Origin: Myrica gale
Lineage: Eukaryota > Streptophyta > Magnoliopsida > Fagales > Myricaceae
Direction of reading: 5' to 3'
DNA: 64,000 nt
Assembly (NCBI GenBank): GCA_963930655.1
Contig: OZ005621.1
Span: forward strand, 12,511,001 to 12,575,000
Below are positions 11,213 to 24,716 of this stretch, piece by piece. Made by a program: the position numbers and the translations under genes. The notes under the pieces are model-generated. The model was given only the letters and a program-made list of their open reading frames with translations, did no database searches and was not told where the DNA came from. Each line of letters opens with the position of its first letter. The stretch's first letter is position 1.

Positions 11213-12710
11213 GAAACCTTAATGACGAACAAAATGAAGCAAATATATATATGGAAGAGTTTTATAGCAATAGAAAAAAAATCATCCAAATGAATTTATT
11301 TTTTACTTAGACAAATTAATGATGAAGAAAATGTAGCAAATAGATCAATTGTATTGTTATAGAACAAAATATACGTGCAAAATAGTTCAATTTTATTAGT
11401 TTTCAAATTCGATACCTGAATGATTATGAAAACGACGTAAATAGATCAATGGATAAGATATGGACCAATAAATATGCTACAAATCGGCCAAATTAATTAG
11501 TTTTAAAAGTTAAAACCTTAATAACGAAGAAAAGGAAGCAAACATATATATGGAAGAGTTTTAGAGCAATAGAAAAAAAAAATACTCCAAATGAATTTAT
11601 TTTTTACTTACACAAATTAATGATGAAGAAAATGTAGCAAATACATCAATTGTATTGTTATAGAACAAAATATACGTGCAAAATAGTTCAATTTTATTAG
11701 TTTTCAAATTCGATACCTGAATGATTATGAAAACATAGTAAATAGATCAATGGATAAGATATGGACCAATAAATATGCTAAAAATTGTCCAAATTAATTA
11801 GTTTAAAATTTGAAACCTTAATGACGAACAAAATGAAGCAAATATATATATGGAAGAGTTTTAGAGCAATAGAAAAAAAATCCTACAAATGAATTTATTT
11901 TTTACTTAGACAAATTAATGATGAAGAAAATGTAGCAAATAGATCAATTGTATTGTTATATAACAAAATATACGTGCAAAATAGTTCAATTTTATTAGTT
12001 TTCAAATTCGATACCGGATTGATTATGAAAACGACGTAAATAGATCAATGGATAAGATATGGACCAATAAATATGCTACAAATCGGCCAAATTAATTAGT
12101 TTTAAAAGTTAAAACCTTAATAACGAAGAAAAGGAAGCAAACATATATATGGAAGAGTTTTAGAGCAATAGAAAAAAAAAATACTCCAAATGAATTTATT
12201 TTTTACTTACACAAATTAATGATGAAGAAAATGTAGCAAATACATCAATTGTATTGTTATAGAACAAAATATACGTGCAAAATAGTTCAATTTTATTAGT
12301 TTTCAAATTCGATACCGGAATGATTATGAAAACGACGTAAATAGATCAATGGATAAGATATGGACCAATAAATATGCTACAAATCGGCCAAATTAATTAG
12401 TTTTAAAAGTTAAAACCTTAATGACGAAGAAAAGGAAGCAAACATATATATGGAAGAGTTTTAGAGCAATAGAAAAAAAATCCTCCAAATGAATTTATTT
12501 TTTACTTACACAAATTAATGATGAAGAAAATGTAGAAAATACATCAATTGTATTGTTATAGAACAAAATATACGTGCAAAATAGTTCAATTTTATTAGTT
12601 TTCAAATTCGATACTGGAATGATTATGAAAACGACGTAAATAGATCAATGGATAAGATATGGACCAATAAATATGTTACAAATCGGCTAAATTAATTAGT
12701 TTTAAAAGTT
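11213..12710 (+). repeat. Five-triad run in H9
   Basis: 1,498 bp, five F-G-H blocks of ~299 bp. The second ends in an H/E chimera at 11,712-11,811. F variants along the run (TTTTATAGC, AATAACG, CCTACAAATG, AATAACG, CCTCCAAATG) show it was built from several triad subtypes. Confidence 0.88.
11712..11811 (+). repeat. Chimeric H/E monomer in H9
   Basis: Same H-head and E-tail chimera as at 8,866, with AACATAGTAAATAG. Confidence 0.84.
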
Positions 12711-13885
12711 AAAACCTTAATGACGAAGAAAAGGAAGCAAACATTTATATGGAAGAGTTTTAGAGAAACAGATAACTAAAAACTCCTCCGAATGAATTTG
12801 TTGAGAACTTAGATACCTTAAGGAAGAATAAAATGAAGCAAATATAGTAATGGAAGAGTTAGAACCCAAAATATTAATGGAAAGTGGGCCACCTAAAGTA
12901 GCTTGAAAACTAGAACAAAATCGTCCAATTTAATTAATTTGAAAATTAGATTCCTCAATGATTAAGAAAATGACGTAATGAGATCAATGGATAAGATATA
13001 GACATTAGACAAGTAAAAAATCTTCCAAATTAATTCGTTTGAAAATTTAATACCTCAATGACGAAGAAAATGAAGCAAATGAATCGCAGGATTAGTTTTG
13101 GAACAATAGATAAATTAAAAAGTATTTAAATTAGTTTGTTTCAAAACTAATGCAATGTGCGCCAACTTAACTAGCTTGAAAAATAGATTCCCAAATGATT
13201 AAGAAAATGTTGCAAATAGAATAATGGAAGAGTTATAGACCAAAATATAAAAGTAAAATAGTCCATGTTAATTAGTTTTAAAACGAGATACCTAAACAAT
13301 TAAGAAAATGACGTAAAAAGACCAATGGACACGATATGGACCAATAAATATGTTCAAAATTGTCCAAATTAATTAGTTTAAAATTTGAAACCTTAATGAC
13401 GAACAAAATGAAGCAAATATATATATGGAAGAGTTTTATAGCAATAGAAAAAAAATCATCCAAATGAATTTATTTTTTACTTAGACAAATTAATGATGAA
13501 GAAAATGTAGCAAATAGATCAATTGTATTGTTATAGAACAAAATATACGTGCAAAATAGTTCAATTTTATTAGTTTTCAAATTCGATACCTGAATGATTA
13601 TGAAAACGACGTAAATAGATCAATGGATAAGATATGGACCAATAAATATGCTACAAATCGGCCAAATTAATTAGTTTTAAAAGTTAAAACCTTAATAACG
13701 AAGAAAAGGAAGCAAACATATATATGGAAGAGTTTTAGAGCAATAGAAAAAAAAAATACTCCAAATGAATTTATTTTTTACTTACACAAATTAATGATGA
13801 AGAAAATGTAGCAAATACATCAATTGTATTGTTATAGAACAAAATATACGTGCAAAATAGTTCAATTTTATTAGTTTTCAAATTC

Positions 13886-13985
13886 GATACCTGAATGATT
13901 ATGAAAACATAGTAAATAGATCAATGGATAAGATATGGACCAATAAATATGCTAAAAATTGTCCAAATTAATTAGTTTAAAATTT
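13886..13985 (+). repeat. Chimeric H/E monomer in H10, first
   Basis: H head with AACATAGTAAATAG and E tail with AAAATTGTCC. Counterpart at 45,528. Confidence 0.84.
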
Positions 13986-14484
13986 GAAACCTTAATGACG
14001 AACAAAATGAAGCAAATATATATATGGAAGAGTTTTAGAGCAATAGAAAAAAAATCCTACAAATGAATTTATTTTTTACTTAGACAAATTAATGATGAAG
14101 AAAATGTAGCAAATAGATCAATTGTATTGTTATATAACAAAATATACGTGCAAAATAGTTCAATTTTATTAGTTTTCAAATTCGATACCGGATTGATTAT
14201 GAAAACGACGTAAATAGATCAATGGATAAGATATGGACCAATAAATATGCTACAAATCGGCCAAATTAATTAGTTTTAAAAGTTAAAACCTTAATAACGA
14301 AGAAAAGGAAGCAAACATATATATGGAAGAGTTTTAGAGCAATAGAAAAAAAAAATACTCCAAATGAATTTATTTTTTACTTACACAAATTAATGATGAA
14401 GAAAATGTAGCAAATACTTCAATTGTATTGTTATAGAACAAAATATACGTGCAAAATAGTTCAATTTTATTAGTTTTCAAATTC

Positions 14485-14584
14485 GATACCTGAATGATTA
14501 TGAAAACATAGTAAATAGATCAATGGATAAGATATGGACCAATAAATATGCTAAAAATTGTCCAAATTAATTAGTTTAAAATTT
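14485..14584 (+). repeat. Chimeric H/E monomer in H10, second
   Basis: As the previous one, one triad pair further on; counterpart at 46,127. Confidence 0.84.
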
Positions 14585-15121
14585 GAAACCTTAATGACGA
14601 ACAAAATGAAGCAAATATATATATGGAAGAGTTTTAGAGCAATAGAAAAAAAATCCTACAAATGAATTTATTTTTTACTTAGACAAATTAATGATGAAGA
14701 AAATGTAGCAAATAGATCAATTGTATTGTTATATAACAAAATATACGTGCAAAATAGTTCAATTTTATTAGTTTTCAAATTCGATACCGGATTGATTATG
14801 AAAACGACGTAAATAGATCAATGGATAAGATATGGACCAATAAATATGTTACAAATCGGCCAAATTAATTAGTTTTAAAAGTTAAAACCTTAATGACGAA
14901 GAAAATGAAGCAAACATATATATGGAAGAGTTTTAGAGAAACAGATAACTAAAAACTCCTCCGAATGAATTTGTTGAGAACTTAGATACCTTAAGGAAGA
15001 ATAAAATGAAGCAAATATACTAATGGAAGAGTAAGAACCCAAAATATTAATGGAAAGTAGGCCACCTAAAGTAGCTTGAAAACTAGAACAAAATCGTCCA
15101 ATTTAATTAATTTGAAAATTA

Positions 15122-16393
15122 GATTCCTCAATGATTAAGAAAATGACGTAATGAGATCAATGGATAAGATATAGACATTAGATAAGTAAAAAATCCTCCA
15201 AATTAATTCGTTTGAAAATTTAATACCTCAAAGACGAAGAAAATGAAGCAAATGAATCGCAGGATTAGTTTTGGAACAATAAATAAATTAAAAAGTATTT
15301 AAATTAGTTTGTTTCAAAACTAATGCAATGTTCGCCAACTTAACTAGCTTGAAAAATAGATTCCCAAATGATTAAGAAAATGTTGCAAATAGAATAATGG
15401 AAGAGTTACAGACCAAAATATAAAAGTAAAATAGTCCACGTTAATTAGTTTTAAAACGAGATACCTAAACAATTAAGAAAATGATGTAAATAGACCAATG
15501 GACACGATATAGACCAATAAATATGTTAAAAATCGTCCAAATTAATTAGTTTAAAATTTGAAACCTTAATGACGAACAAAATGAAGCAAATATATATGGA
15601 AGAGTTTTAGAGCAATAGAAAAAAAATCATCCAAATGAATTTATTTTTTACTTAGACAAATTAATGATGAAGAAAATGTAGCAAATAGATCAATTGTATT
15701 GTTATAGAACAAAATATACGTGCAAAATAGTTCAATTTTATTAGTTTTCAAATTCGATACCGGAATGATTATGAAAACGACGTAAATAGATCAATGGATA
15801 AGATATGGACCAATAAATATGCTACAAATCGGCCAAATTAATTAGTTTTAAAAGTTAAAACCTTAATGACGAAGAAAAGGAAGCAAACATATATATGGAA
15901 GAGTTTTAGAGCAATAGAAAAAAAATCCTCCAAATGAATTTATTTTTTACTTACACAAATTAATGATGAAGAAAATGTAGCAAATACATCAATTGTATTG
16001 TTATAGAACAAAATATACGTGCAAAATAGTTCAATTTTATTAGTTTTCAAATTCGATACCGGAATGATTATGAAAACGACGTAAATAGATCAATGGATAA
16101 GATATGGACCAATAAATATGTTACAAATCGGCCAAATTAATTAGTTTTAAAAGTTAAAACCTTAATGACGAAGAAAAGGATGCAAATATAAATATGGAAG
16201 AGTTTTAGAGCAACAGATAACTAAAAACTCGTCCGAATGAATTTGTTGAGAACTTAGAAACCTTAAGGAAGAATAAAATGAAGCAAATATACTAATGGAA
16301 GAGTTAGAACCCAAAATATTAATGGAAAGTAGGCCACCTAAAGTAGCTTGAAAATTAGAACAAAATCGTCCAATTTAATTAATTTGAAAATTA
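15122..16393 (+). repeat. HOR unit H11, left family, 2 triads, 1,272 bp
   Basis: Last unit of this block with the 65-bp C deletion. Matches H8 in A to E but ends differently: GGATGCAAATATAAATATGG and AACTCGTCCG in I, TTAGAAACC in J. Counterpart H37. Confidence 0.92.
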
Positions 16394-17430
16394 GATTCCT
16401 CAATGATTAAGAAAATGACGTAATGAGATCAATGGATAAGATATAGACATTAGATAAGTTAAAAATCTTCCAAATTAATTCGTTTGAAAATTTGATACCT
16501 CAATGACGAAGAAAATGAAGGAAATGAATCGTTGGATGAGTTTTGGAACAATAGATAAATTAAAAAGTATTCAAATTAGTTTGTTTCAAAGTCAGATACC
16601 TTAATGATAAGAAAATGAAGCAAATATACTAATGGAACTGTTAGAGACCAAAATACTAATGCAAAGTTGGCCAACTTAACAAGCTTGAAAATTAGATTCC
16701 CAAATGATTAAGAAAATGCAGCAAATAGAGTAGTGGAAGAGTTATAGACCAAAATATAAATGTAAAATAGTCCACGTTAATTAGTTTTAAAACGAGATAC
16801 CTAAACAATTAAGAAAATGACGTAAATAGACCAATGGACACGATATAGACCAATAAATATGTTAAAAATCGTCCAAATTAATTAGTTTAAAATTTGAAAC
16901 CTTAATGACGAACAAAATGAAGCAAATATATATGGAAGAGTTCTAGAGCAATAGAAAAAAAATCCTCCAAATTAATTTAATTTTTACTTAGACAAATTAA
17001 TGATGAAGATAATGTAGCAAATAGATTAATTGTATTGATATAGAACAAAATATACGTGCAAAATAGTTTAATTTCATTAGTTTTCAAATTCGATACCTGA
17101 ATGATTATGAAAACGACGTAAATAGATCAATGGATAAGATATGGACCAATAAATATGTTACAAATCGGCCAAATTAATTAGTTTTAAAAGTTAAAACCTT
17201 AATGACGAAGAAAAGGAAGCAAACATATATATGGAAGAGTTTTAGAGAAACAGATAACTAAAAACTCCTCCGAATGAATTTGTTGAGAACTTAGATACCT
17301 TAAGGAAGAATAAAATGAAGCAAATATACTAATGGAAGAGTTAGAACCCAAAATATTAATGGAAAGTAGGCCACCTAAAGTAGCTTGAAAACTAGAACAA
17401 AATCGTCCAATTTAATTCATTTGAAAATTA
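16394..17430 (+). repeat. HOR unit H12, diverged border unit, 1 triad, full C, 1,037 bp
   Basis: First unit with a complete monomer C. It carries many private changes: GATAAGTTAAAAATC in A, AAGGAAATGAATCGTTGG in B, GCAGCAAATAGAGTAGTGG in D, GTTCTAGAGC and a changed tail in F, GAAGATAATG and GATTAATTG in G. It looks like the oldest or least homogenised unit here. Counterpart H38. Confidence 0.92.
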
Positions 17431-18471
17431 GATTCCTCAATGATTAAGAAAATGACGTAATGAGACCAATGGATAAGATATAGACATTAGATAAGTAAAA
17501 AATCTTCCAAATTAATTCGTTTGAAAATTTAATACCTCAAAGACGAAGAAAATGAAGCAAATGAATCGCAGGATTAGTTTTGGAACAATAGATAAATTAA
17601 AAAGTATTTAAATTAGTTTGTTTCAAAGTCAGATACCTTAATGATGAAGAAAATGAAGCAAATATACTAATGGAACTGTTAGAGACCAAAATACTAATGC
17701 AAAGTTGGCCAACTTAACTAGCTTGAAAAATAGATTCCCAAATGATTAAGAAATTGTTGCAAATAGAACAATGGAAGAGTTATAGACCAAAATAAAAATG
17801 TAAAATAGTCCATATTAATTAGTTTTAAAACGAGATACCTAAACAATTAAGAAAATGACGTAAAAAGACCTATGGACACGATATATACCAATAAATATGT
17901 TAAAAATTGTCCAAATTAATTAGTTTAAAATTTGAAACCTTAATGATGAACAAAATGAAGCAAATATATATATGGAAGAGTTTTAGAGCAATAGAAAAAA
18001 ATACTCCAAATGAATTTATTTTTTATTTAGACAAATTAATGATGAAGAAAATGTAGCAAATAGATCAATTGTATTGTTATAGAACAAAATATACGTGCAA
18101 AATAGTTCAATTTTATTATTTTTCAAATTCGTTACCTGAATGATTATGAAAACGACGTAAATAGATCAATGGATAAGATATGGACCGATAAAAATATGTT
18201 AAAAATCGGCCAAATTAATTAATTTTAAAAGTTAAAACCTTAATGACGGAGAAAAGGAAGCAAACATATGTATGGAAGAGTTTTAGAGCAACAGATAACT
18301 AAAAACTCCTCCGAATGAATTTGTTGAGAACTTAGATACCTTATGGAAGAATAAAATGAAGCAAATATACTAATGGAAGAGTTAGAACCCAAATTATTAA
18401 TGGAAAGTAGGCTACCAAAAGTAGCTTGAAAACTAGAACAAAATCGTCCAATTTAATTAATTTGAAAATTA
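17431..18471 (+). repeat. HOR unit H13, X type, 1 triad, 1,041 bp
   Basis: First unit of the X/Y family: full C (17,632-17,732), H with ACCGATAAAAATATG, I with GACGGAGAAAAGG and CATATGTATGG, J with CTTATGGAAG. X mark: CCCAAATTATTAATGG and GGCTACCAAAAG in J. G begins after TTTTTATTTAGAC, a private form shared with H39. Confidence 0.93.
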
Positions 18472-19511
18472 GATTCCTCAATGATTAAGAAAACGACGTA
18501 ATGAGATCAATGGATAAGATATAGACATTAGATAAGTAAAAAATCTTCCAAATTAATTCGTTTGAAAATTTAATACCTCAAAGACGAAGAAAATGAAGCA
18601 AATGAATCGCAGGATTAGTTTTGGAACAATAGATAAATTAAAAAGTATTTAAATTAGTTTGTTTCAAAGTCAGATACCTTAATGATGAAGAAAATGAAGC
18701 AAATATACTAATGGAACTGTTAGAGACCAAAATACTAATGCAAAGTTGGCCAACTTAACTAGCTTGAAAAATAGATTCCCAAATGATTAAGAAATTGTTG
18801 CAAATAGAACAATGGAAGAGTTATAGACCAAAATAAAAATGTAAAATAGTCCATATTAATTAGTTTTAAAACGAGATACCTAAACAATTAAGAAAATGAC
18901 GTAAAAAGACCTATGGACACGATATATACCAATAAATATGTTAAAAATTGTCCAAATTAATTAGTTTAAAATTTGAAACCTTAATGATGAACAAAATGAA
19001 GCAAATATATATATGGAAGAGTTTTAGAGCAATAGAAAAAATACTCCAAATGAATTTATTTTTTACTTAGACAAATTAATGATGAAGAAAATGTAGCAAA
19101 TAGATCAATTGTATTGTTATAGAACAAAATATACGTGCAAAATAGTTCAATTTTATTATTTTTCAAATTCGTTACCTGAATGATTATGAAAACGACGTAA
19201 ATAGATCAATGGATAAGATATGGACCGATAAAAATATGTTAAAAATCGGCCAAATTAATTAGTTTTAAAATTTAAAACCTTAATGACGGAGAAAAGGAAG
19301 CAAACATATGTATGGAAGAGTTTTAGAGCAACAGATAACTAAAAACTCCTCCGAATGAATTTGTTGAGAACTTAGATACCTTATGGAAGAATAAAATGAA
19401 GCAAATATACTAATGGAAGAGTTAGAACCCAAAATATTTATGGAAAGTAGGCCACCTAAAGTAGCTTGAATACTAGAACAAAATCGTCCAATTTAATTAA
19501 TTTGAAAATTA
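18472..19511 (+). repeat. HOR unit H14, Y type, 1,040 bp
   Basis: Y mark: CCCAAAATATTTATGG and GCTTGAATACTAG in J, TTTTAAAATTTAAAACC at the H/I border. One A shorter in the F A-run than its counterpart H40. Confidence 0.93.
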
Positions 19512-20552
19512 GATTCCTCAATGATTAAGAAAATGACGTAATGAGATCAATGGATAAGATATAGACATTAGATAAGTAAAAAATCTTCCAAATTAATTCG
19601 TTTGAAAATTTAATACCTCAAAGACGAAGAAAATGAAGCAAATGAATCGCAGGATTAGTTTTGGAACAATAGATAAATTAAAAAGTATTTAAATTAGTTT
19701 GTTTCAAAGTCAGATACCTTAATGATGAAGAAAATGAAGCAAATATACTAATGGAACTGTTAGAGACCAAAATACTAATGCAAAGTTGGCCAACTTAACT
19801 AGCTTGAAAAATAGATTCCCAAATGATTAAGAAATTGTTGCAAATAGAACAATGGAAGAGTTATAGACCAAAATAAAAATGTAAAATAGTCCATATTAAT
19901 TAGTTTTAAAACGAGATACCTAAACAATTAAGAAAATGACGTAAAAAGACCTATGGACACGATATATACCAATAAATATGTTAAAAATTGTCCAAATTAA
20001 TTAGTTTAAAATTTGAAACCTTAATGATGAACAAAATGAAGCAAATATATATATGGAAGAGTTTTAGAGCAATAGAAAAAAATACTCCAAATGAATTTAT
20101 TTTTTACTTAGATAAATTAATGATGAAGAAAATGTAGCAAATAGATCAATTGTAGTGTTATAGAACAAAATATACGTGCAAAATAGTTCAATTTTATTAT
20201 TTTTCAAATTCGTTACCTGAATGATTATGAAAACGACGTAAATAGATCAATGGATAAGATATGGACCGATAAAAATATGTTAAAAATCGGCCAAATTAAT
20301 TAATTTTAAAAGTTAAAACCTTAATGACGGAGAAAAGGAAGCAAACATATGTATGGAAGAGTTTTAGAGCAACAGATAACTAAAAACTCCTCCGAATGAA
20401 TTTGTTGAGAACTTAGATACCTTATGGAAGAATAAAATGAAGCAAATATACTAATGGAAGAGTTAGAACCCAAATTATTAATGGAAAGTAGGCTACCAAA
20501 AGTAGCTTGAAAACTAGAACAAAATCGTCCAATTTAATTAATTTGAAAATTA
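19512..20552 (+). repeat. HOR unit H15, X type, 1,041 bp
   Basis: X marks, plus TTAGATAAATT and TTGTAGTGTTATAG in G, which recur in other X units (H17, H18). Confidence 0.93.
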
Positions 20553-21593
20553 GATTCCTCAATGATTAAGAAAATGACGTAATGAGATCAATGGATAAGA
20601 TATAGACATTAGATAAGTAAAAAATCTTCCAAATTAATTCGTTTGAAAATTTAATACCTCAAAGACGAAGAAAATGAAGCAAATGAATCGCAGGATTAGT
20701 TTTGGAACAATAGATAAATTAAAAAGTATTTAAATTAGTTTGTTTCAAAGTCAGATACCTTAATGATGAAGAAAATGAAGCAAATATACTAATGGAACTG
20801 TTAGAGACCAAAATACTAATGCAAAGTTGGCCAACTTAACTAGCTTGAAAAATAGATTCCCAAATGATTAAGAAATTGTTGCAAATAGAACAATGGAAGA
20901 GTTATAGACCAAAATAAAAATGTAAAATAGTCCATATTAATTAGTTTTAAAACGAGATACCTAAACAATTAAGAAAATGACGTAAAAAGACCTATGGACA
21001 CGATATATACCAATAAATATGTTAAAAATTGTCCAAATTAATTAGTTTAAAATTTGAAACCTTAATGATGAACAAAATGAAGCAAATATATATATGGAAG
21101 AGTTTTAGAGCAATAGAAAAAAATACTCCAAATGAATTTATTTTTTACTTAGACAAATTAATGATGAAGAAAATGTAGCAAATAGATCAATTGTATTGTT
21201 ATAGAACAAAATATACGTGCAAAATAGTTCAATTTTATTATTTTTCAAATTCGTTACCTGAATGATTATGAAAACGACGTAAATAGATCAATGGATAAGA
21301 TATGGACCGATAAAAATATGTTAAAAATCGGCCAAATTAATTAGTTTTAAAATTTAAAACCTTAATGACGGAGAAAAGGAAGCAAACATATGTATGGAAG
21401 AGTTTTAGAGCAACAGATAACTAAAAACTCCTCCGAATGAATTTGTTGAGAACTTAGATACCTTATGGAAGAATAAAATGAAGCAAATATACTAATGGAA
21501 GAGTTAGAACCCAAAATATTTATGGAAAGTAGGCCACCTAAAGTAGCTTGAATACTAGAACAAAATCGTCCAATTTAATTCATTTGAAAATTA
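20553..21593 (+). repeat. HOR unit H16, Y type, 1,041 bp
   Basis: Y marks; K has ATTCATTTG. Counterpart H42. Confidence 0.93.
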
Positions 21594-22634
21594 GATTCCT
21601 CAATGATTAAGAAAATGACGTAATGAGATCAATGGATAAGATATAGACATTAGATAAGTAAAAAATCTTCCAAATTAATTCGTTTGAAAATTTAATACCT
21701 CAAAGACGAAGAAAATGAAGCAAATGAATCGCAGGATTAGTTTTGGAACAATAGATAAATTAAAAAGTATTTAAATTAGTTTGTTTCAAAGTCAGATACC
21801 TTAATGATGAAGAAAATGAAGCAAATATACTAATGGAACTGTTAGAGACCAAAATACTAATGCAAAGTTGGCCAACTTAACTAGCTTGAAAAATAGATTC
21901 CCAAATGATTAAGAAATTGTTGCAAATAGAACAATGGAAGAGTTATAGACCAAAATAAAAATGTAAAATAGTCCATATTAATTAGTTTTAAAACGAGATA
22001 CCTAAACAATTAAGAAAATGACGTAAAAAGACCTATGGACACGATATATACCAATAAATATGTTAAAAATTGTCCAAATTAATTAGTTTAAAATTTGAAA
22101 CCTTAATGATGAACAAAATGAAGCAAATATATATATGGAAGAGTTTTAGAGCAATAGAAAAAAATACTCCAAATGAATTTATTTTTTACTTAGATAAATT
22201 AATGATGAAGAAAATGTAGCAAATAGATCAATTGTAGTGTTATAGAACAAAATATACGTGCAAAATAGTTCAATTTTATTATTTTTCAAATTCGTTACCT
22301 GAATGATTATGAAAACGACGTAAATAGATCAATGGATAAGATATGGACCGATAAAAATATGTTAAAAATCGGCCAAATTAATTAATTTTAAAAGTTAAAA
22401 CCTTAATGACGGAGAAAAGGAAGCAAACATATGTATGGAAGAGTTTTAGAGCAACAGATAACTAAAAACTCCTCCGAATGAATTTGTTGAGAACTTAGAT
22501 ACCTTATGGAAGAATAAAATGAAGCAAATATACTAATGGAAGAGTTAGAACCCAAATTATTAATGGAAAGTAGGCTACCAAAAGTAGCTTGAAAACTAGA
22601 ACAAAATCGTCCAATTTAATTAATTTGAAAATTA
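21594..22634 (+). repeat. HOR unit H17, X type, 1,041 bp
   Basis: X marks with the GATAAATT and GTAGTG changes in G. Counterpart H43. Confidence 0.93.
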
Positions 22635-23675
22635 GATTCCTCAATGATTAAGAAAATGACGTAATGAGATCAATGGATAAGATATAGACATTAGATAAGT
22701 AAAAAATCTTCCAAATTAATTCGTTTGAAAATTTAATACCTCAAAGACGAAGAAAATGAAGCAAATGAATCGCAGGATTAGTTTTGGAACAATAGATAAA
22801 TTAAAAAGTATTTAAATTTGTTTGTTTCAAAGTCAGATACCTTAATGATGAAGAAAATGAAGCAAATATACTAATGGAACTGTTAGAGACCAAAATACTA
22901 ATGCAAAGTTGGCCAACTTAACTAGCTTGAAAAATAGATTCCCAAATGATTAAGAAATTGTTGCAAATAGAACAATGGAAGAGTTATAGACCAAAATAAA
23001 AATGTAAAATAGTCCATATTAATTAGTTTTAAAACGAGATACCTAAACAATTAAGAAAATGACGTAAAAAGACCTATGGACACGATATATACCAATAAAT
23101 ATGTTAAAAATTGTCCAAATTAATTAGTTTAAAATTTGAAACCTTAATGATGAACAAAATGAAGCAAATATATATATGGAAGAGTTTTAGAGCAATAGAA
23201 AAAAATACTCCAAATGAATTTATTTTTTACTTAGATAAATTAATGATGAAGAAAATGTAGCAAATAGATCAATTGTAGTGTTATAGAACAAAATATACGT
23301 GCAAAATAGTTCAATTTTATTATTTTTCAAATTCGTTACCTGAATGATTATGAAAACGACGTAAATAGATCAATGGATAAGATATGGACCGATAAAAATA
23401 TGTTAAAAATCGGCCAAATTAATTAATTTTAAAAGTTAAAACCTTAATGACGGAGAAAAGGAAGCAAACATATGTATGGAAGAGTTTTAGAGCAACAGAT
23501 AACTAAAAACTCCTCCGAATGAATTTGTTGAGAACTTAGATACCTTATGGAAGAATAAAATGAAGCAAATATACTAATGGAAGAGTTAGAACCCAAATTA
23601 TTAATGGAAAGTAGGCTACCAAAAGTAGCTTGAAAACTAGAACAAAATCGTCCAATTTAATTAATTTGAAAATTA
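22635..23675 (+). repeat. HOR unit H18, X type, extra unit of the left copy
   Basis: B reads TTTAAATTTGTTTG instead of TTTAAATTAGTTTG, shared only with H19. No counterpart in the second large copy, which is one 1,041-bp unit shorter at this place. Confidence 0.92.
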
Positions 23676-24716
23676 GATTCCTCAATGATTAAGAAAATGA
23701 CGTAATGAGATCAATGGATAAGATATAGACATTAGATAAGTAAAAAATCTTCCAAATTAATTCGTTTGAAAATTTAATACCTCAAAGACGAAGAAAATGA
23801 AGCAAATGAATCGCAGGATTAGTTTTGGAACAATAGATAAATTAAAAAGTATTTAAATTTGTTTGTTTCAAAGTCAGATACCTTAATGATGAAGAAAATG
23901 AAGCAAATATACTAATGGAACTGTTAGAGACCAAAATACTAATGCAAAGTTGGCCAACTTAACTAGCTTGAAAAATAGATTCCCAAATGATTAAGAAATT
24001 GTTGCAAATAGAACAATGGAAGAGTTATAGACCAAAATAAAAATGTAAAATAGTCCATATTAATTAGTTTTAAAACGAGATACCTAAACAATTAAGAAAA
24101 TGACGTAAAAAGACCTATGGACACGATATATACCAATAAATATGTTAAAAATTGTCCAAATTAATTAGTTTAAAATTTGAAACCTTAATGATGAACAAAA
24201 TGAAGCAAATATATATATGGAAGAGTTTTAGAGCAATAGAAAAAAATACTCCAAATGAATTTATTTTTTACTTAGACAAATTAATGATGAAGAAAATGTA
24301 GCAAATAGATCAATTGTATTGTTATAGAACAAAATATACGTGCAAAATAGTTCAATTTTATTATTTTTCAAATTCGTTACCTGAATGATTATGAAAACGA
24401 CGTAAATAGATCAATGGATAAGATATGGACCGATAAAAATATGTTAAAAATCGGCCAAATTAATTAGTTTTAAAATTTAAAACCTTAATGACGGAGAAAA
24501 GGAAGCAAACATATGTATGGAAGAGTTTTAGAGCAACAGATAACTAAAAACTCCTCCGAATGAATTTGTTGAGAACTTAGATACCTTATGGAAGAATAAA
24601 ATGAAGCAAATATACTAATGGAAGAGTTAGAACCCAAAATATTTATGGAAAGTAGGCCACCTAAAGTAGCTTGAATACTAGAACAAAATCGTCCAATTTA
24701 ATTCATTTGAAAATTA
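23676..24716 (+). repeat. HOR unit H19, Y type, 1,041 bp
   Basis: Same private TTTAAATTTGTTTG in B as H18, otherwise Y marks and ATTCATTTG in K. Its counterpart H44 lacks the B change. Confidence 0.93.

Larger units (their letters stand above)
10775..12948 (+). repeat. HOR unit H9, left family, 5 triads, 2,174 bp
   Basis: C remnant reads AATGTGCGCC, shared only with H10. Five triads span 11,213-12,710; the last two resemble the end of H8. Confidence 0.92.
13387..14883 (+). repeat. Five-triad run in H10
   Basis: 1,497 bp. H/E chimeras at 13,886-13,985 and 14,485-14,584. The private TACTTCAATTG at about 14,414 recurs at about 46,056 in the second copy, which fixes the register of the large duplication. 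Confidence 0.88.
12949..15121 (+). repeat. HOR unit H10, left family, 5 triads, 2,173 bp
   Basis: Shares AATGTGCGCC and the first four triad types with H9, but its fifth triad and end match the end of H7. J has GAGTAAGAACCC. Most of it (from 13,364) is the start of the large duplicated segment. Confidence 0.92.
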
